DNA of 64,000 nucleotides, from NCBI GenBank assembly GCA_002335605.1, contig BEDY01000002.1:2046001-2110000 (forward strand). Direction: 5' to 3'. Source of the stretch: Prillingera fragicola (lineage: Eukaryota > Basidiomycota > Tremellomycetes > Trichosporonales > Trichosporonaceae). Of this stretch, positions 1 to 10,230 are shown piece after piece; within the stretch, counting starts at the first letter, position 1; every line of letters starts with the position of its first letter. The notes under the pieces were generated by a model. It did not search any database. It was not told the origin of the DNA and saw only the letters and a list, made by a program, of their open reading frames with translations. The position numbers were made by a program, and so were the translations under genes.

Positions 1-341
1 GCATCTACGGAATGATCAGTGACGGGAAAGGTCTTAGTGCCGAGGACCTTGACAAGCTTCTTGTTACTGAGAAATCGAAGAAGAAGGACGAGGATGAGCT
101 TGTTGGGTTCGAGGTTGATGAGGCCCCACAGGAACAGGTAGATGTGGAGGCCGTTTTGGGCACCATGGAGGCGAACTTGAGGAGTTTGGAGCAGAAGGTG
201 AGTTTTTGTTATGGGTGCCGTGCTGATGCCCAGCTCGCGTCTCACACTGCGGACGTGGTCATGGAGGAGGATGGGGAGCGGGTCGAGGGCTGGCACAAGG
301 CAGAGGCTTGGGTGCCGTGCCCCATTGGAGTCTGGGCATAG
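1..341 (+). CDS. 3' end of a protein, possibly Las1-like (ribosome biogenesis)
   Basis: The window opens inside a coding frame (ATC TAC GGA ATG ...) that ends at a TAG at 339-341. The visible tail is acidic and lysine-rich, then Gln/Glu-rich, and finishes with Trp-rich sequence containing WVPCPIGVW. A 36-nt intron is likely at 198-233 (GTGAGT ... CTGATGCCCAG). It is a multiple of three, so the end of the protein is the same whether or not it is removed. A closing W-x-P-x-PIG motif resembles my recollection of the C-terminus of Las1, the endonuclease component that cuts ITS2 during 60S ribosome maturation. That is recognition from a short tail only, so the family call is weak. The real start lies outside the window. 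Confidence 0.4.
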   Translation, partial: IYGMISDGKGLSAEDLDKLLVTEKSKKKDEDELVGFEVDEAPQEQVDVEAVLGTMEANLRSLEQKVSFCYGCRADAQLASHTADVVMEEDGERVEGWHKAEAWVPCPIGVWA

Positions 342-740
342 GATGTGGTTGCATAGCGTATATCTAGCATGACGTATCAAGATGGATCATTATGCCACAA
401 CGCCTCCACGATGGCTGCCTAGGATCTACAAATGCTCGAGAGTCAGCATGCTGAATCCGAAGGCATACATGGACAAGTCGTGGCCACTGAACACTCATTT
501 TCGCCAGATCGTAATTTTCGCTTAACTAAAGTCCGAACATTAAGGCACAGTGATGTCCCCTCACCCAGCGGAGCCCTGCTTATGCCTCGCGCAATATCCC
601 CGCCAATTGCCGAATTTGGCTCGCTGCAGTTTCGCTGGCTGGCTGCCGTGGGCTGGGTGGGTGCAGCTGCCGCGAGCTCGACGACATCTTGATACTCCTC
701 AGTGGTCGTTGCCCTTACTCCACCCCCAAAACTAGTCAAA

Positions 741-1807
741 ATGCCTCCCAAGTTCGACCCCAGCGAGGTTAAGGTGCGTACCACCACTGCAGGAGCACCC
801 ACCGCCGCGCGTTCGAGCGGTCTCTATGGCGTCAATGCCGCCTCGGAGACGCAGTTGGACGTGCAGGCGCGGCTGCTCAAGTGGAAGATTTGTTGGGTGA
901 CTTGAAGCTGACCTAGTGTTCTCCTGCGACTCATTCAACTCCTACGCGATTCCCTCCCGTGCTCCCGTGCTCTCTCCTCGCGATTTGAACCTCTCCCGTG
1001 CACTCGCTTGCTCTCTGCGCGCTCCAACAGATCATCTACCTCCGTGCCACCGGTGGTGAGGTTGGTGCCTCGTCGGCGCTTGCCCCCAAGATCGGTCCCC
1101 TTGGTCTTGTGAGTCGCACGCCAGCCGTGGTCTAGAAGGTGCAGAGGAACTAGGATTGGAGGAGCTCGAAGGACCACGGCTTGGATTGAAGCTCTGCCGA
1201 GCTAGTCGTAAATTATCGCTTACACTTCTCAGTCGCCCAAGAAGATCGGAGAGGACATCGCCAAGGCGACTGGCGACTGGAAGGGTCTCCGTGTGACCGT
1301 CCAGCTCACCATCCAGAACCGTCAGGCCACCGTCTCGGTCGTTCCCTCGGCTTCGTCGCTCGTCATCAAGGCTCTTAAGGAGCCCGTCCGTGACCGCAAA
1401 AAGGAGAAGAACATCCAGCACTCGGGCAACGTTGCTCTTGACGAGATCTACAACGTGAGCCGCATACGACGGCGGCGCAGGAGGGTGGAAATGGAATGGA
1501 ATGGGTTCGAGTTGGGAGAAAATCGCGGCAGACCAGTGCGCAAATGCAGTCGCTGCTCTGCCGTCTCTCCGATTTACCTGTGACATCCACCTTCCACCAT
1601 CTGCGTCTCCCAAGCCCAGAACTGTGTCGCTGACTATTCTAGATTGCTCGCCAGATGTCCCACAAGTCGATGGCCAAGGACCTTGCCGGTGGTGTCAAGG
1701 AGATCCTCGGCACTGCCCAGTCGGTCGGCTGCACCGTCGACGGCCGCCCCCCTCACGACGTCATTGAGGCCATTGACGCCGGTGAGATCGTCGTCCCCGA
1801 CGAGTAA
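741..1807 (+). CDS. RPL12: 60S ribosomal protein L12 (uL11)
   Basis: Component of the ribosomal stalk base, where it binds 25S rRNA at the GTPase-associated centre. Four exons join in frame: 741-773, 1031-1108, 1233-1454 and 1643-1807, totalling 165 residues, the usual eukaryotic length. The product starts [11 protein letters not shown], continues [12 protein letters not shown] and [18 protein letters not shown] (the N-terminal factor-binding domain), then [14 protein letters not shown], and ends [13 protein letters not shown], all typical of uL11. The first intron (257 nt) is long for this locus and begins 33 nt into the coding sequence, a common arrangement in fungal ribosomal protein genes. 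All splice sites are GT-AG. Confidence 0.97.
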
Positions 1808-2407
1808 ACCATTCGTTACTCGGCGGAGTGGGATGGCTTGTACGGTAGTTGGGCATGCATGAGGCTTCTCTACCTAGCAGCGGAGTTGGGCTTTGGAAGC
1901 GTGGAGCAGATTGGTTGGGAGAAGAGGCTTTCCCAAGAGTCTTGAGGCTTGAGGCGAGGCAGGTTGCACGGAGAGAGACATCAGAGAGGACAGTTGAGCA
2001 GGAGGTCGGTCGCGCATCACGTATGACTGGGTCGGAAACGCGCTTTGTCTGTGGAGCTGTGGATCTGTGGTCATTCTGGTCGTTATCATTCCGCCTATCT
2101 GGACATTATTGCGTAGTCCACAGAGGCACACGTCTGAGATGCTCCTCACGTATGCTACCCCAATGCTACAGAACAGAGAGTCAGTGATCTCCACAGCCGA
2201 ACCGGAGCTACTCGGCGACGCCTCAGGGGTGCAGGGGACATGAAGCGGGGTATGAGCGTTGCTACTGCTTTACAGAGGAGCAGAAACTGCCTGGCTCTTC
2301 TTCCTATCACACTGTTCATGCTGAGAATACTACGATCAGAGGCTCTGTATGCCTCGTTGTCTACAGGTTCGACTGTTCGACAGCAAAAATACGACCATCA
2401 CTCGCGC

Positions 2408-3892
2408 TTAGGCGTCATCGTCGCCCCACTTCTCGAGACGGGTCTGGGTCGTCAATGACAATGTCAGCGATTTAAACGTACCTTGCCTGCAAATGGTGAC
2501 ATTCCGGCGGCGATACGCTGGCCGCCAACGAGGGCGGTCCAGTCCATCTCCTCGCCGCCCTGTGCGCGCGCCGTGATCATGTGCTGGTGAGCCTGGGTGT
2601 GTGAGCTTGACTACTGGCACGCCGTTAGTGTACGCACGACGTCAATGGTCGGCATGGGGACGTTGCTCGTGTCGGCGAGCTGGCGAATGTGGCGAGCGTC
2701 GGCAATGCCGCCAGCGAGGTTGAAGCCGCCAGTGGCGTCAAACTTGTTGCCAGTGATGCGCTCAGAGTAACGGACCAGAGCCGGGGACGAGTGCTGCTCG
2801 CGGATAAGCTCGACGAGCTTGTCCGATCCGACGCCGGCCTGGTCGCAGAGAGTGAAGCACTCGGAGAGGAGCTCGATAAAGCCCAGCTCGAGCGAGTTGC
2901 CGATCAGCCTGTTCGTCAGTGGACGCCAAGTATGGGTGGCTTACTTGAACGACATTGCGCGCTCGACGTTGGAGCCGAGGTCCATGACCTTCTTGCCAAT
3001 GGCGGGACAGAGGGCATGAGCGGCAACCTTCTTCGCATAGTAATCACCGGCAATGGCGAGGAGGAGATCAGCGTTCTGGGCAGCGCGGGGAACACCAAAG
3101 ACGGGGCACGCGACGAAAGAGCGGTTGGGTTTGGCGGTCGCCTGACGCTCGAGGTTGCCGACAATGGTGGGGTAGGTCTGCGGTCAGCCACGCCTGGGTG
3201 TGGAATACTCACAGTTGAGGTGTCCACAAAGATGGTATTCCTCTTGTGGGCTACCAACGCCTCCTGTTACGTGTAAGCGGCGAGCATCGAATCTGGGGAG
3301 GAGAATGGGCCGAGGAAGGTGCCGATAGTCACCTTCCCCGAACACCAGTCCCTCATGAATCGAAAAACGCACCTCCTGGGCAGCAAAGAGCTCGGCGTAG
3401 ACCTGCTTGACAGCGTCATCACCGCTGAGCGAAGTGATGATCAGGTTGGAGCTGGAGCATATCAGCCGAAGATCATCCGCCTTTGCCGGCGGCACTTACG
3501 TCCTAGCAACCTCCTTCAAGTCTGACGCAACAACATATGCCGTCTCGGGACAGCCCTTCTCGGCAGCCCACTTCTTGAAGCTCTCAACACCGTCGCTGGA
3601 ACGGTTGTACACGACCAGAGGGGCACAGTCCTTTGCGGCGTTGGCCTTTGCCAAGTTGGTCGCCATACGCTTTCCCATCTCGCCGAGTCCGATGAATGCA
3701 TAGTGGGCCTGGACGTGTTAGTCTCAGTTGCAGCTGTACGGGTATTGGGCTTGCTCACTCCAGCCATGGCGGGGGTGCCGGGCCTGGATATTGTCAGTGG
3801 GATAAAGCTTGTGGGGCATGATGAGATACTTGCCTTGAGAAGGGAACCGGTTCGACGACGGCAGGGGTTTCGAGACCGTGGGTGTGGGGCAT
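2408..3892 (-). CDS. 3-hydroxyisobutyrate dehydrogenase-like (beta-hydroxyacid dehydrogenase family)
   Basis: Predicted NAD(P)-dependent oxidoreductase of the 3-hydroxyisobutyrate/6-phosphogluconate dehydrogenase family; valine catabolism is the classical role but the substrate cannot be told from sequence. After a 28-residue N-terminal stretch the Rossmann motif AFIGLGEMGKRMATNLAK appears, followed by TSNLIITSLSGDDAVKQ, the substrate-loop FVDTST, and the catalytic lysine region MSFKLIGNSLELGFIELLSE. The C-terminal helical domain ends TRLEKWGDDDA with TAA at 2408-2410. The gene has about eight exons. Exon 1 (3892-3834) is followed by an intron with a GC donor (3833-3784), then a 25-nt exon (3783-3759). 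The start is shared with a divergent ankyrin gene across 316 bp. Confidence 0.88.
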
Positions 3893-4208
3893 TGTGAAAG
3901 ATGTATGTAAGAGCTAGCTGTGTGGAACGCTAAGAGATGTATCTGCGTGCTTCTTTTTGAACACAGAAAAGTATGGAGAGGAGAATGAGAGGGATGAGTT
4001 GATAATGGTGGGAGATTAATGGTCCGATGACGTCCTCTTCCACTGCACGGATTGCCACAGAATTACCACGTGTCCCTCACCCTGGGCCCCCAGACGGCAA
4101 TTGATCACTGCCCCTGGCTGGCAGCAGCTGGCGTGGATGTCACAGCACTCGCAGCTCACAACATCTCACCACTCTTGCAGTCTTGTCTCCCCCGCACACT
4201 TAGCCACC
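3893..4208. promoter_or_regulatory. Shared divergent promoter region
   Basis: These 316 bases separate the start codons of the minus-strand dehydrogenase-like gene and the plus-strand ankyrin gene, so both promoters and both 5' leaders must lie here. No TATA element or recognised factor site stands out. Confidence 0.5.
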
Positions 4209-5202
4209 ATGAGCACCCAAGCACCATCCCGCTCGGCGCCTCCCCCACCTCCATCTGCAGAGTCGGACGGCGCTTCCGCAAGTGAGTCCCAGCAGCGCCA
4301 GCACGCGCCAAGCCGCGCGCACCGTGGCACTCGTCGCGCGCCGTAACCTACAGCTGACAACAAACCAGGCGAGCGTCTCCTAGCAGCGGCCAAGACTGAC
4401 AACGAGGAGCTTCTCGAGTCGGCCCTCGAGGAGCTCACAGACGTAAACCAGGTTGATGGGTAGGTCGGGCGACCGAGCGCAGAGACGAAGGCGGTGCTGA
4501 TGCGTGCGCACAGATTGGGGAACACTGGTTTGTTCTGCTGCGAATCCATGATGACCTAGGAATACTGACTGGATGTGTCTAGCTTTGCACTACGCGTACG
4601 TTGGAACGGCCAACGATGTCAAGACAGGCCGTGCTGACGTGCACAGGATCATGAACGGGTCGACCGATGTCCTGGAGCACATTCTTGACCACGAGAGCTG
4701 TAACCCTGACGTGAGGAACCGTCTGGGCGGCGACACTCCGCTGCATATTGCGGTGCGCCAGCGGTGGGAGGACCAGCCCGGCATGAGGTTGTATCTGGGT
4801 GAGTGTGACTTGGTTAGGCGGCTCTTGCCCAGGATCCCCCAAATCAAGGCGGTCGCGATACTGACGGCGTAGTCGGATCTCTGCTTGAGGCTGGAGCAGA
4901 CATGCTGTAAGTGCTGTGAGGCAGGAGAGAGTGCTTGCTGACATACGCAGGGTCAAGAACCGTCACAATGAGCGTCCCGGTGACCTCCTTCCCCACACCC
5001 GTGACCGTGCCGACCCCGAGTCGGACGACGAAAAAGTCCGCGCGATGCTCAGGCGCGTGGCTGCTGAGAACATGGTCGCGTCGAGCGGGGATGTCGTTGA
5101 GGGTGCGTCGCGCAGCAAGTTGGGGAGCATGGTGCTTACGAGCTCGCAGAGGACGACGACGACATTATTGACCCCAACGACATTGCCTCGGACAGCGACT
5201 AG
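4209..5202 (+). CDS. Ankyrin-repeat protein with two microexons (YCR051W-like)
   Basis: Small ankyrin protein of 193 residues, assembled from eight exons: 4209-4281, 4369-4459, 4514-4527, 4583-4595, 4647-4798, 4873-4906, 4951-5102 and 5150-5202. The sum is exactly 194 codons. The product has a Pro/Ser-rich head, then SERLLAAAKTDNEELLESAL, the ankyrin signatures GLGNTALHYA and GGDTPLHIAVRQ, LLEAGADML, a basic linker, and an acidic tail ending EEDDDDIIDPNDIASDSD. The GNTALHYA helix is encoded by consecutive exons of 14 and 13 nt. It resembles the uncharacterised yeast ankyrin protein YCR051W in size and layout. Ankyrin repeats bind protein partners; the partner here is unknown. Confidence 0.85.
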
Positions 5203-6264
5203 ATGCTGGCCGTCTTTCCCTGTAGATAACGAGTGAGTTTGTCGTTCCCGAGTGGAGCTGACGGCAGTACAAGCATGCATGAGTTCTTTGTTACCAGAGC
5301 AGGAGGCGTGGTTGACTATATGGCCTTCGCCTCCGGCCAGGCTGTAGGTCATCGCCAGGGTGATTGAGGCTGTAGGAGGCCCCGGCTGGATGGAGCACGC
5401 CGAAGTGGTGTGGAACTGGTGATTGTAGTCAGAGTTGATCTGCTGTGACGACGCTGCGACTGCCACGGCAAGAATGGTATTCAACACCTGCACCAGATGG
5501 TATCGACTTGTTGAGTGGACTATTTGAACACGCTTCTGTCAGGTGGAGTTCTGAAGGAAACACCGACCACTAAGTGGGCCATACTCGCTGTTATGGTGCG
5601 GCTCGTCTGTTCATAGAGTGAAGATAGTCTCCACATGGTTTTGCCGTGGCATGGTTGCTAGAAGGAAGGGAAAGCTGCTCGAAGGGAGACGAGGGGCTCA
5701 AGTCAGCACAGAGCGAGGTGCCAAGTATAGCTATACATGTTCCTGTGTATCTTGTCATTCAGCCACGTAAAATGCACGGTGCGCATGCATAGCGACTGAA
5801 CGCCACGACAAGGCTGTTGTTGACTAGATTATAGCGGGCGGATCATTTGGCATGTTGCCCCACCTGCCACACGGAAGTATATATATATACTAAAGGCGTA
5901 ACTGCAAAGCACATCCCCCAGGCGTCTCTTCCGGCTGCTGCGGTTCTCGTTTCCACTCAACCCACCACTCTCCCTCGTCCTCCTTGCATCCTCCTTACAT
6001 CCCTCTGCATCGTCTTCCTCTCCCCATTCTCCTAGACTGCCTACACTCGGCAGCCGTCACAGCCACAGTTGCGACCCGCAACCTAGAAAAATCGCCTTGA
6101 AAACGGAGCAGCCACACGCGGCAACACCTCGCCACCCAACACGCACAATCAGTCCTCCTTCGCCTTCCCCCCAGCCCCGCCTGTAGGCTGCATCAGTGTC
6201 CCTGTTCACTCGTTCGGGCTCATCACCGCGTGCTCGTGAACGCCTCCATTTAGAGCTATCCAGC
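5203..6264. other. Intergenic region upstream of the TBP gene
   Basis: No convincing gene. A (TA)6 run lies at 5878-5889, about 375 bp before the TBP start codon, and is followed by a C/T-rich stretch (about 5915-6060) like a fungal 5' leader. A minus-strand open frame reaching to 5493 begins with a hydrophobic stretch but overlaps the ankyrin gene and has no recognisable content. Confidence 0.5.
5878..5889 (+). promoter_or_regulatory. (TA)6 element, candidate TATA box of the TBP gene
   Basis: Twelve bases of alternating TA, immediately followed by CTAAAGG, in an otherwise GC-rich spacer. The distance to the ATG (about 375 bp) is large but is bridged by pyrimidine-rich leader-like sequence. 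It could equally be a neutral dinucleotide repeat. Confidence 0.35.
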
Positions 6265-7231
6265 ATGTCCGGCCTTGCTATGCCCGCCGCCGCGTCGTCG
6301 TCCACCTCGGCGCCTCCAGCCGACGCCGCCGCCCCTGCCGCAGAGACGTACGGCAAGACCTCTGCTCCCCCCATCCGTCCGCCTGCGAGCGTGCCAGAGA
6401 TCACCGCAGTGCAGGGACTGGTTCCAGTGCTACAGTAGGTATTCTTTGCGGACCAGCTGCCGGGACAATTGTAAACATGACTCTCTACAGGAACATTGTC
6501 GCGACTGTCAACCTCGAGTGCCGTCTGGATCTGAAAACTATTGCCTTGCATGCTCGTAATGCCGAGTACAATCCCAAGGTGTGTATGGCGATGGAGCATG
6601 GCGCGGATGGGCGGGGGATGGCGAGTGGGATCCTCTCTGCCTGATCCGCGCGCGACTCTGGGAAGCTTGTCAGGGCTGTACGCTGACAGCTCTAAAGCGT
6701 TTCGCAGCTGTGGTTATGCGTATTCGCGACCCCAAGACGACTGCTCTGATCTTTGCCTCGGGCAAAATGGTCGTCACCGGTGCCAAGAGTGAGGATGACT
6801 CGCGTCTCGCCTCGCGCAAGTATGCGCGTATCATCCAGAAGCTGGGCTTTGACGCCAAGTTTGCCGAGTTCAAGATTCAAAACATTGTCGGATCTTGCGA
6901 TGTCAAGTTCCCCATCCGTCTTGAGGGTCTGGCGTTCAGCCACGGTGCTTTCAGCTCCTACGAGCCAGAGGTGCGTGGCCATTTGTTGTTGAGTGGAGCC
7001 GAAGCTGACTTGCCCAGTTGTTCCCGGGTCTCATTTACCGCATGATCAAGCCAAAGGTCGTCCTGCTCATTTTCGTCTCGGGCAAGATTGTCCTGACTGG
7101 TGCCAAGGTCCGAGAGGAGATCTACATGGCCTTCAACCAGATTTACTCTGTGTTGGTTGGTGAGTACCACATGCACTTGCCTCGCTTGGTTGTAGCTGAC
7201 ATTGTGTTTAGAATTCCGCAAGGAATCATAG
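6265..7231 (+). CDS. SPT15: TATA-box-binding protein (TBP)
   Basis: General transcription factor for RNA polymerases I, II and III. Five exons (6265-6434, 6491-6578, 6698-6970, 7018-7159, 7212-7231) join in frame to 230 residues. A short Ala/Pro/Ser-rich N-terminus is followed by the saddle domain made of two direct repeats: [60 protein letters not shown], then [13 protein letters not shown], the loop FPGLIYRM and [18 protein letters not shown]. The last exon encodes only EFRKES and the stop. An in-frame ATG at 6196 would add 23 residues; I prefer 6265 because the conserved protein is complete from there and the upstream residues look like leader sequence. Confidence 0.97.
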
Positions 7232-8043
7232 GACACATAGGGCTGCCTCAACGGCCCCCGTCAACCCCAATCCCATCATTTCCATTCACGCTACCACCTC
7301 ACGGATATCCAATTGCATACGGCTGCCTGTCTTCAACTTGTGCGCTCTGGCGTAGGCGCCTCCCCTCCCCCCACCAACGTCGCGTTAAGAATGGCGCGCA
7401 CCCTCTCGCCTCCCCTTTCTGTTCGCACTCCCTCCCACCCTCTATCAATAGAGTCGATTCAGTGTGGTCCAAGGTCTCGTCGTTTTATTTCTGGCTTCCG
7501 CCACTCCACAGTAGTCGTTGTTCATGTCATGCAGCCAAATAACAAAAGTCGTGGAGTCAGTTGTCGGCCGCGTGTTCACATTGTGTGGGACGTCTAGTGT
7601 CCAGCAAACTGGTCTTGCGCGCGGCCTAGACGTCTTGTGCGTACGCTTGGCAAGTAGAAACAGACTGAGAAGATGATTCTGGAGCGCCCATGTTGCCTCG
7701 ACCAGGACGCGTAACCAGTTAGTTGTCTACAGGACTTGAACCGGGGGAGCCAAGGAATAGAGATTGGCCTAAGTCTCATCACTAATGCTGCAGCATGCAC
7801 GAGCCAAGCATCTCTGTAGCCGCAAGAAGCAGACAAACACGCGCGCATGCCCATCTCTACGGTGTGGTATCACCGGGCCGGACTGTATCGACCCGGGCTA
7901 CCGGACAGGCCCGGCCGGTAAATGGCGGTCACCTCCTGCCCAGCTTCCCAACATCATATACCCCTCTTTCGCCCACGGCAATGCCCATGTCTCCTCTCCT
8001 CTCACTCTGTTCAAAGCATACAGCTACCCGTACTCTTAGCACC
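7232..8043. other. Intergenic region without a supported gene
   Basis: Holds the TBP 3' region and the promoter of the ketopantoate-reductase-like gene; C/T-rich tracts at 7240-7470 and 7925-8035 resemble leader or downstream sequence. A tRNA-like T-arm near 7733-7745 does not fold and was rejected. Confidence 0.4.
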
Positions 8044-9223
8044 ATGACTGCCACCAAGCCTTGTGCGTCCTTGTTCGGCCTCGGAGGCATTGGAGGCATC
8101 TACGCCTCGATCCTCGCCTGCTCTGGCGCCGTCGATGTCAGCGTCGTCGCGCGCTCGAACTATGCCGCCGTCAAGGACAAGGGGCTCAACCTGCGCAGTG
8201 AAAAGTTTGGGGACGTGCACACCAAGTTTGATGGTGGTGGGTTTTTGCGTGGGCTGCCGTGGACATGGCTGATATAGGCAGTGTACAAGGACACCAAGGA
8301 CGCTGCTGCCAGCGGCAAGGTCTTTGACTATATCTTCTGCGCCAACAAGGCCCTGCTCGACGCTGTTCCTAGCCTTTCCGACCAGCTTGCCCCCATTGTG
8401 ACTCCTGAGCGCACTTCCATCATCCTCCTCCAAAACGGCGTTGGCGCCGAGGCCCCGCTCCACAAAGCCTTCCCTCAGACGACTGTCATCTCGGCCGTCG
8501 TGTGGACGGGCGGTAAGGTGCTCCCCAGCGAGGACGGTGTGACTACCATGCAGCAGTTTAACCGCGAGGGTCTGACCATTGGCGTCGACTACAAGGAAGG
8601 CGGTGACCGCGCTGCGGAGCGCAAGCGCCTCGACGACGTTGTCGCGATTCTCGAGAAGGGCGGAGGCAGCTGCACCCCGACAGATGACATTCAGAGCGCC
8701 CGTTGGGTCAAGGTTATCTGGTAAGCCTCCCCTCAACCTGGTGTTTGCTGACACTATAGGAACTGCGCATGGAACTCGCTCACGACCGTGACCCGCCTGC
8801 GGACCAACCACATCTTTGGGTCGTCGCCTGGCGCGGCCGACTTTTCCGTCCAGCTCATGGCCGAGGTCGCGGCCGTGGCGCGCGCAAAGGGGCTTGACAT
8901 TCCCGAGGGAACGGAGAAGCGCCTCCTGGGCGAGTGCCAGGCTGCTGCGGGCGCTGGCCTGCCCAGCTCTATGATGGCGGATAACGAGGCTGGGAGGCCC
9001 ACCGAGGTCGAGGTGGGTGCAAGCCGTGAGGAGTTGAAGCTGACATGCAGGTCATTCTCGGCACGCCTATGCGCGAGGGTCTGCGTCTTGGTGTCCCGGT
9101 TCCCATTATCACGACGTAGGTGGCCCAGGAGAGGCTATACTGACGTTCAGGCTGTACACTGTTGTCAAGGCGCTCGACTGGCGGAATGCCCACAAGGAGG
9201 AGGCGGCCGCCCCTGGTCCTTAG
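8044..9223 (+). CDS. Ketopantoate reductase family protein (ApbA/PanE-like)
   Basis: NADPH-dependent 2-dehydropantoate 2-reductase family; in pantothenate biosynthesis this reaction makes pantoate, but fungi carry several paralogues of unknown substrate. Five exons (8044-8233, 8282-8720, 8760-9012, 9051-9115, 9151-9223) total 339 residues. The nucleotide-binding motif GLGGIGGIYASIL lies at the N-terminus, then YIFCANKALLD, the family block IILLQNGVGAEAPL, and the conserved SARWVKVIWNCAWNSLTTVT with the catalytic Lys/Asn region. The C-terminal helical domain contains PSSMMADNEAGRPTEVE, GTPMREGLRLGVPVP and LYTVVKALDWRN. The first intron uses a GTGGTG donor and the second AG of TAGGCAG as acceptor, the only combination that keeps frame. 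Confidence 0.9.
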
Positions 9224-9326
9224 AGAAGAGAAGTTTGATGTGGTCATGCAGTTGTTTGAATGCTATCAGATACGCAATGTCGGCACAAATTCATACGCCT
9301 TTCTACTTGACCCCCTCTTGTGCCAC

Positions 9327-9986
9327 CTAAGCCCAGAGCAGACTGGCGAGCAACTGCTGGGCACCAAAGTACAACGGCAGGCCGATAAGACTATTGTTGG
9401 GGCTCTTGGTGACAAACTGCTGGCGTGCAACAAGAATATCACTGAGCTGGAACAAGACCGCGCCGGCAACCTGTGTCCACGGCGCGGCAGCGCGGCCCGC
9501 ACTCCCAATAGCCGCACTGACCATACCCATGATAACAGTCGTGTAAGCGGCGACAGGCACGCGGTCGGCCGCAGGCAGGTTGGGGCTGAGCCAGTTCCAG
9601 ACATATGCCGCGAGGGCGCCCCCGCCAACAACAGCCGCAGCAGTGTGGGTGGTATCGAGGCCGAGCTCGCGTACGAACGCGACGCCGTAAGCGACGTGGG
9701 CGAGGAGGAAGGCGCCGAGCCCCGCGGTGAACATGGCCGGGCTGCCCTCGGAGGGGATCAGGAGGACGTCGCCGAGTGCGCTGAGTGTGAGGCCGGCAAA
9801 CATTGTCTGGCCAAAGGGCGTGGTGAGGCCGGGAGACGTGTAGGCAGAGTACAGGAATCCGGCGGAGGCGAGGGGCTTGAACACCCACACGGCGCTGCGG
9901 GCGTAGCGCTCCGCCAGCAGGAGGCCGGCAAGGGAGCCGGCGGTGATGTACGCCCCTGTGGGGTCGCGAGCGAGCATGGCCTCCAT
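9327..9986 (-). CDS. YhhN/TMEM86 family membrane protein (lysoplasmalogenase-like)
   Basis: Intronless 219-residue integral membrane protein. The chain is almost entirely hydrophobic, with about eight predicted transmembrane helices. It includes the family pattern SALGDVLLIPS and GLGAFLLAHVAYGVAFV in the middle (Asp and His in the membrane, as expected for the YhhN active site), VPVAAYTTVIMGMVSAAIGS, and GAVLFQLSDILVARQQFV near the end. Mammalian TMEM86 proteins hydrolyse the vinyl-ether bond of lysoplasmalogens. Fungi generally lack plasmalogens, so the true substrate is open. The open frame continues upstream to 10997 only because it runs antisense-like through the permease gene; the Met at 9986 starts the conserved protein. 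Confidence 0.85.
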   Translation of the reverse strand: MEAMLARDPTGAYITAGSLAGLLLAERYARSAVWVFKPLASAGFLYSAYTSPGLTTPFGQTMFAGLTLSALGDVLLIPSEGSPAMFTAGLGAFLLAHVAYGVAFVRELGLDTTHTAAAVVGGGALAAYVWNWLSPNLPAADRVPVAAYTTVIMGMVSAAIGSAGRAAAPWTQVAGAVLFQLSDILVARQQFVTKSPNNSLIGLPLYFGAQQLLASLLWA

Positions 9987-10230
9987 TGTCAAGGAGTGTG
10001 TGTGGTTGGGCTCGTGGGGAGAGTGGTGTTGACGTTGATGTTGAGGTTGGAGGCGTCCGGTTAAATCGGGCCGGCATGGGCGGTGGCGGCGGCCGGGTCT
10101 TGTGTGGCCACGAGTGCTCCTTGGGCTTGGGCCGTCAGTCAACTTGTCTGCAGCATTGTTCTCTGTGCCATTGATGCATGGCTCTAAACACCTAATTATA
10201 ACAGATCTGTACAGATGGTATCCGGGCACT

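Noticed and set aside
2341..2400. B-box-like GGTTCGACTG before the dehydrogenase 3' end
   Set aside because: Lacks the closing CC of the B box and has no A box or cloverleaf upstream.
7681..7800. tRNA-like T-arm (GGTTCAAGTCC on the minus strand)
   Set aside because: The flanking bases do not pair into a T-stem, and no D-arm or acceptor stem can be drawn.
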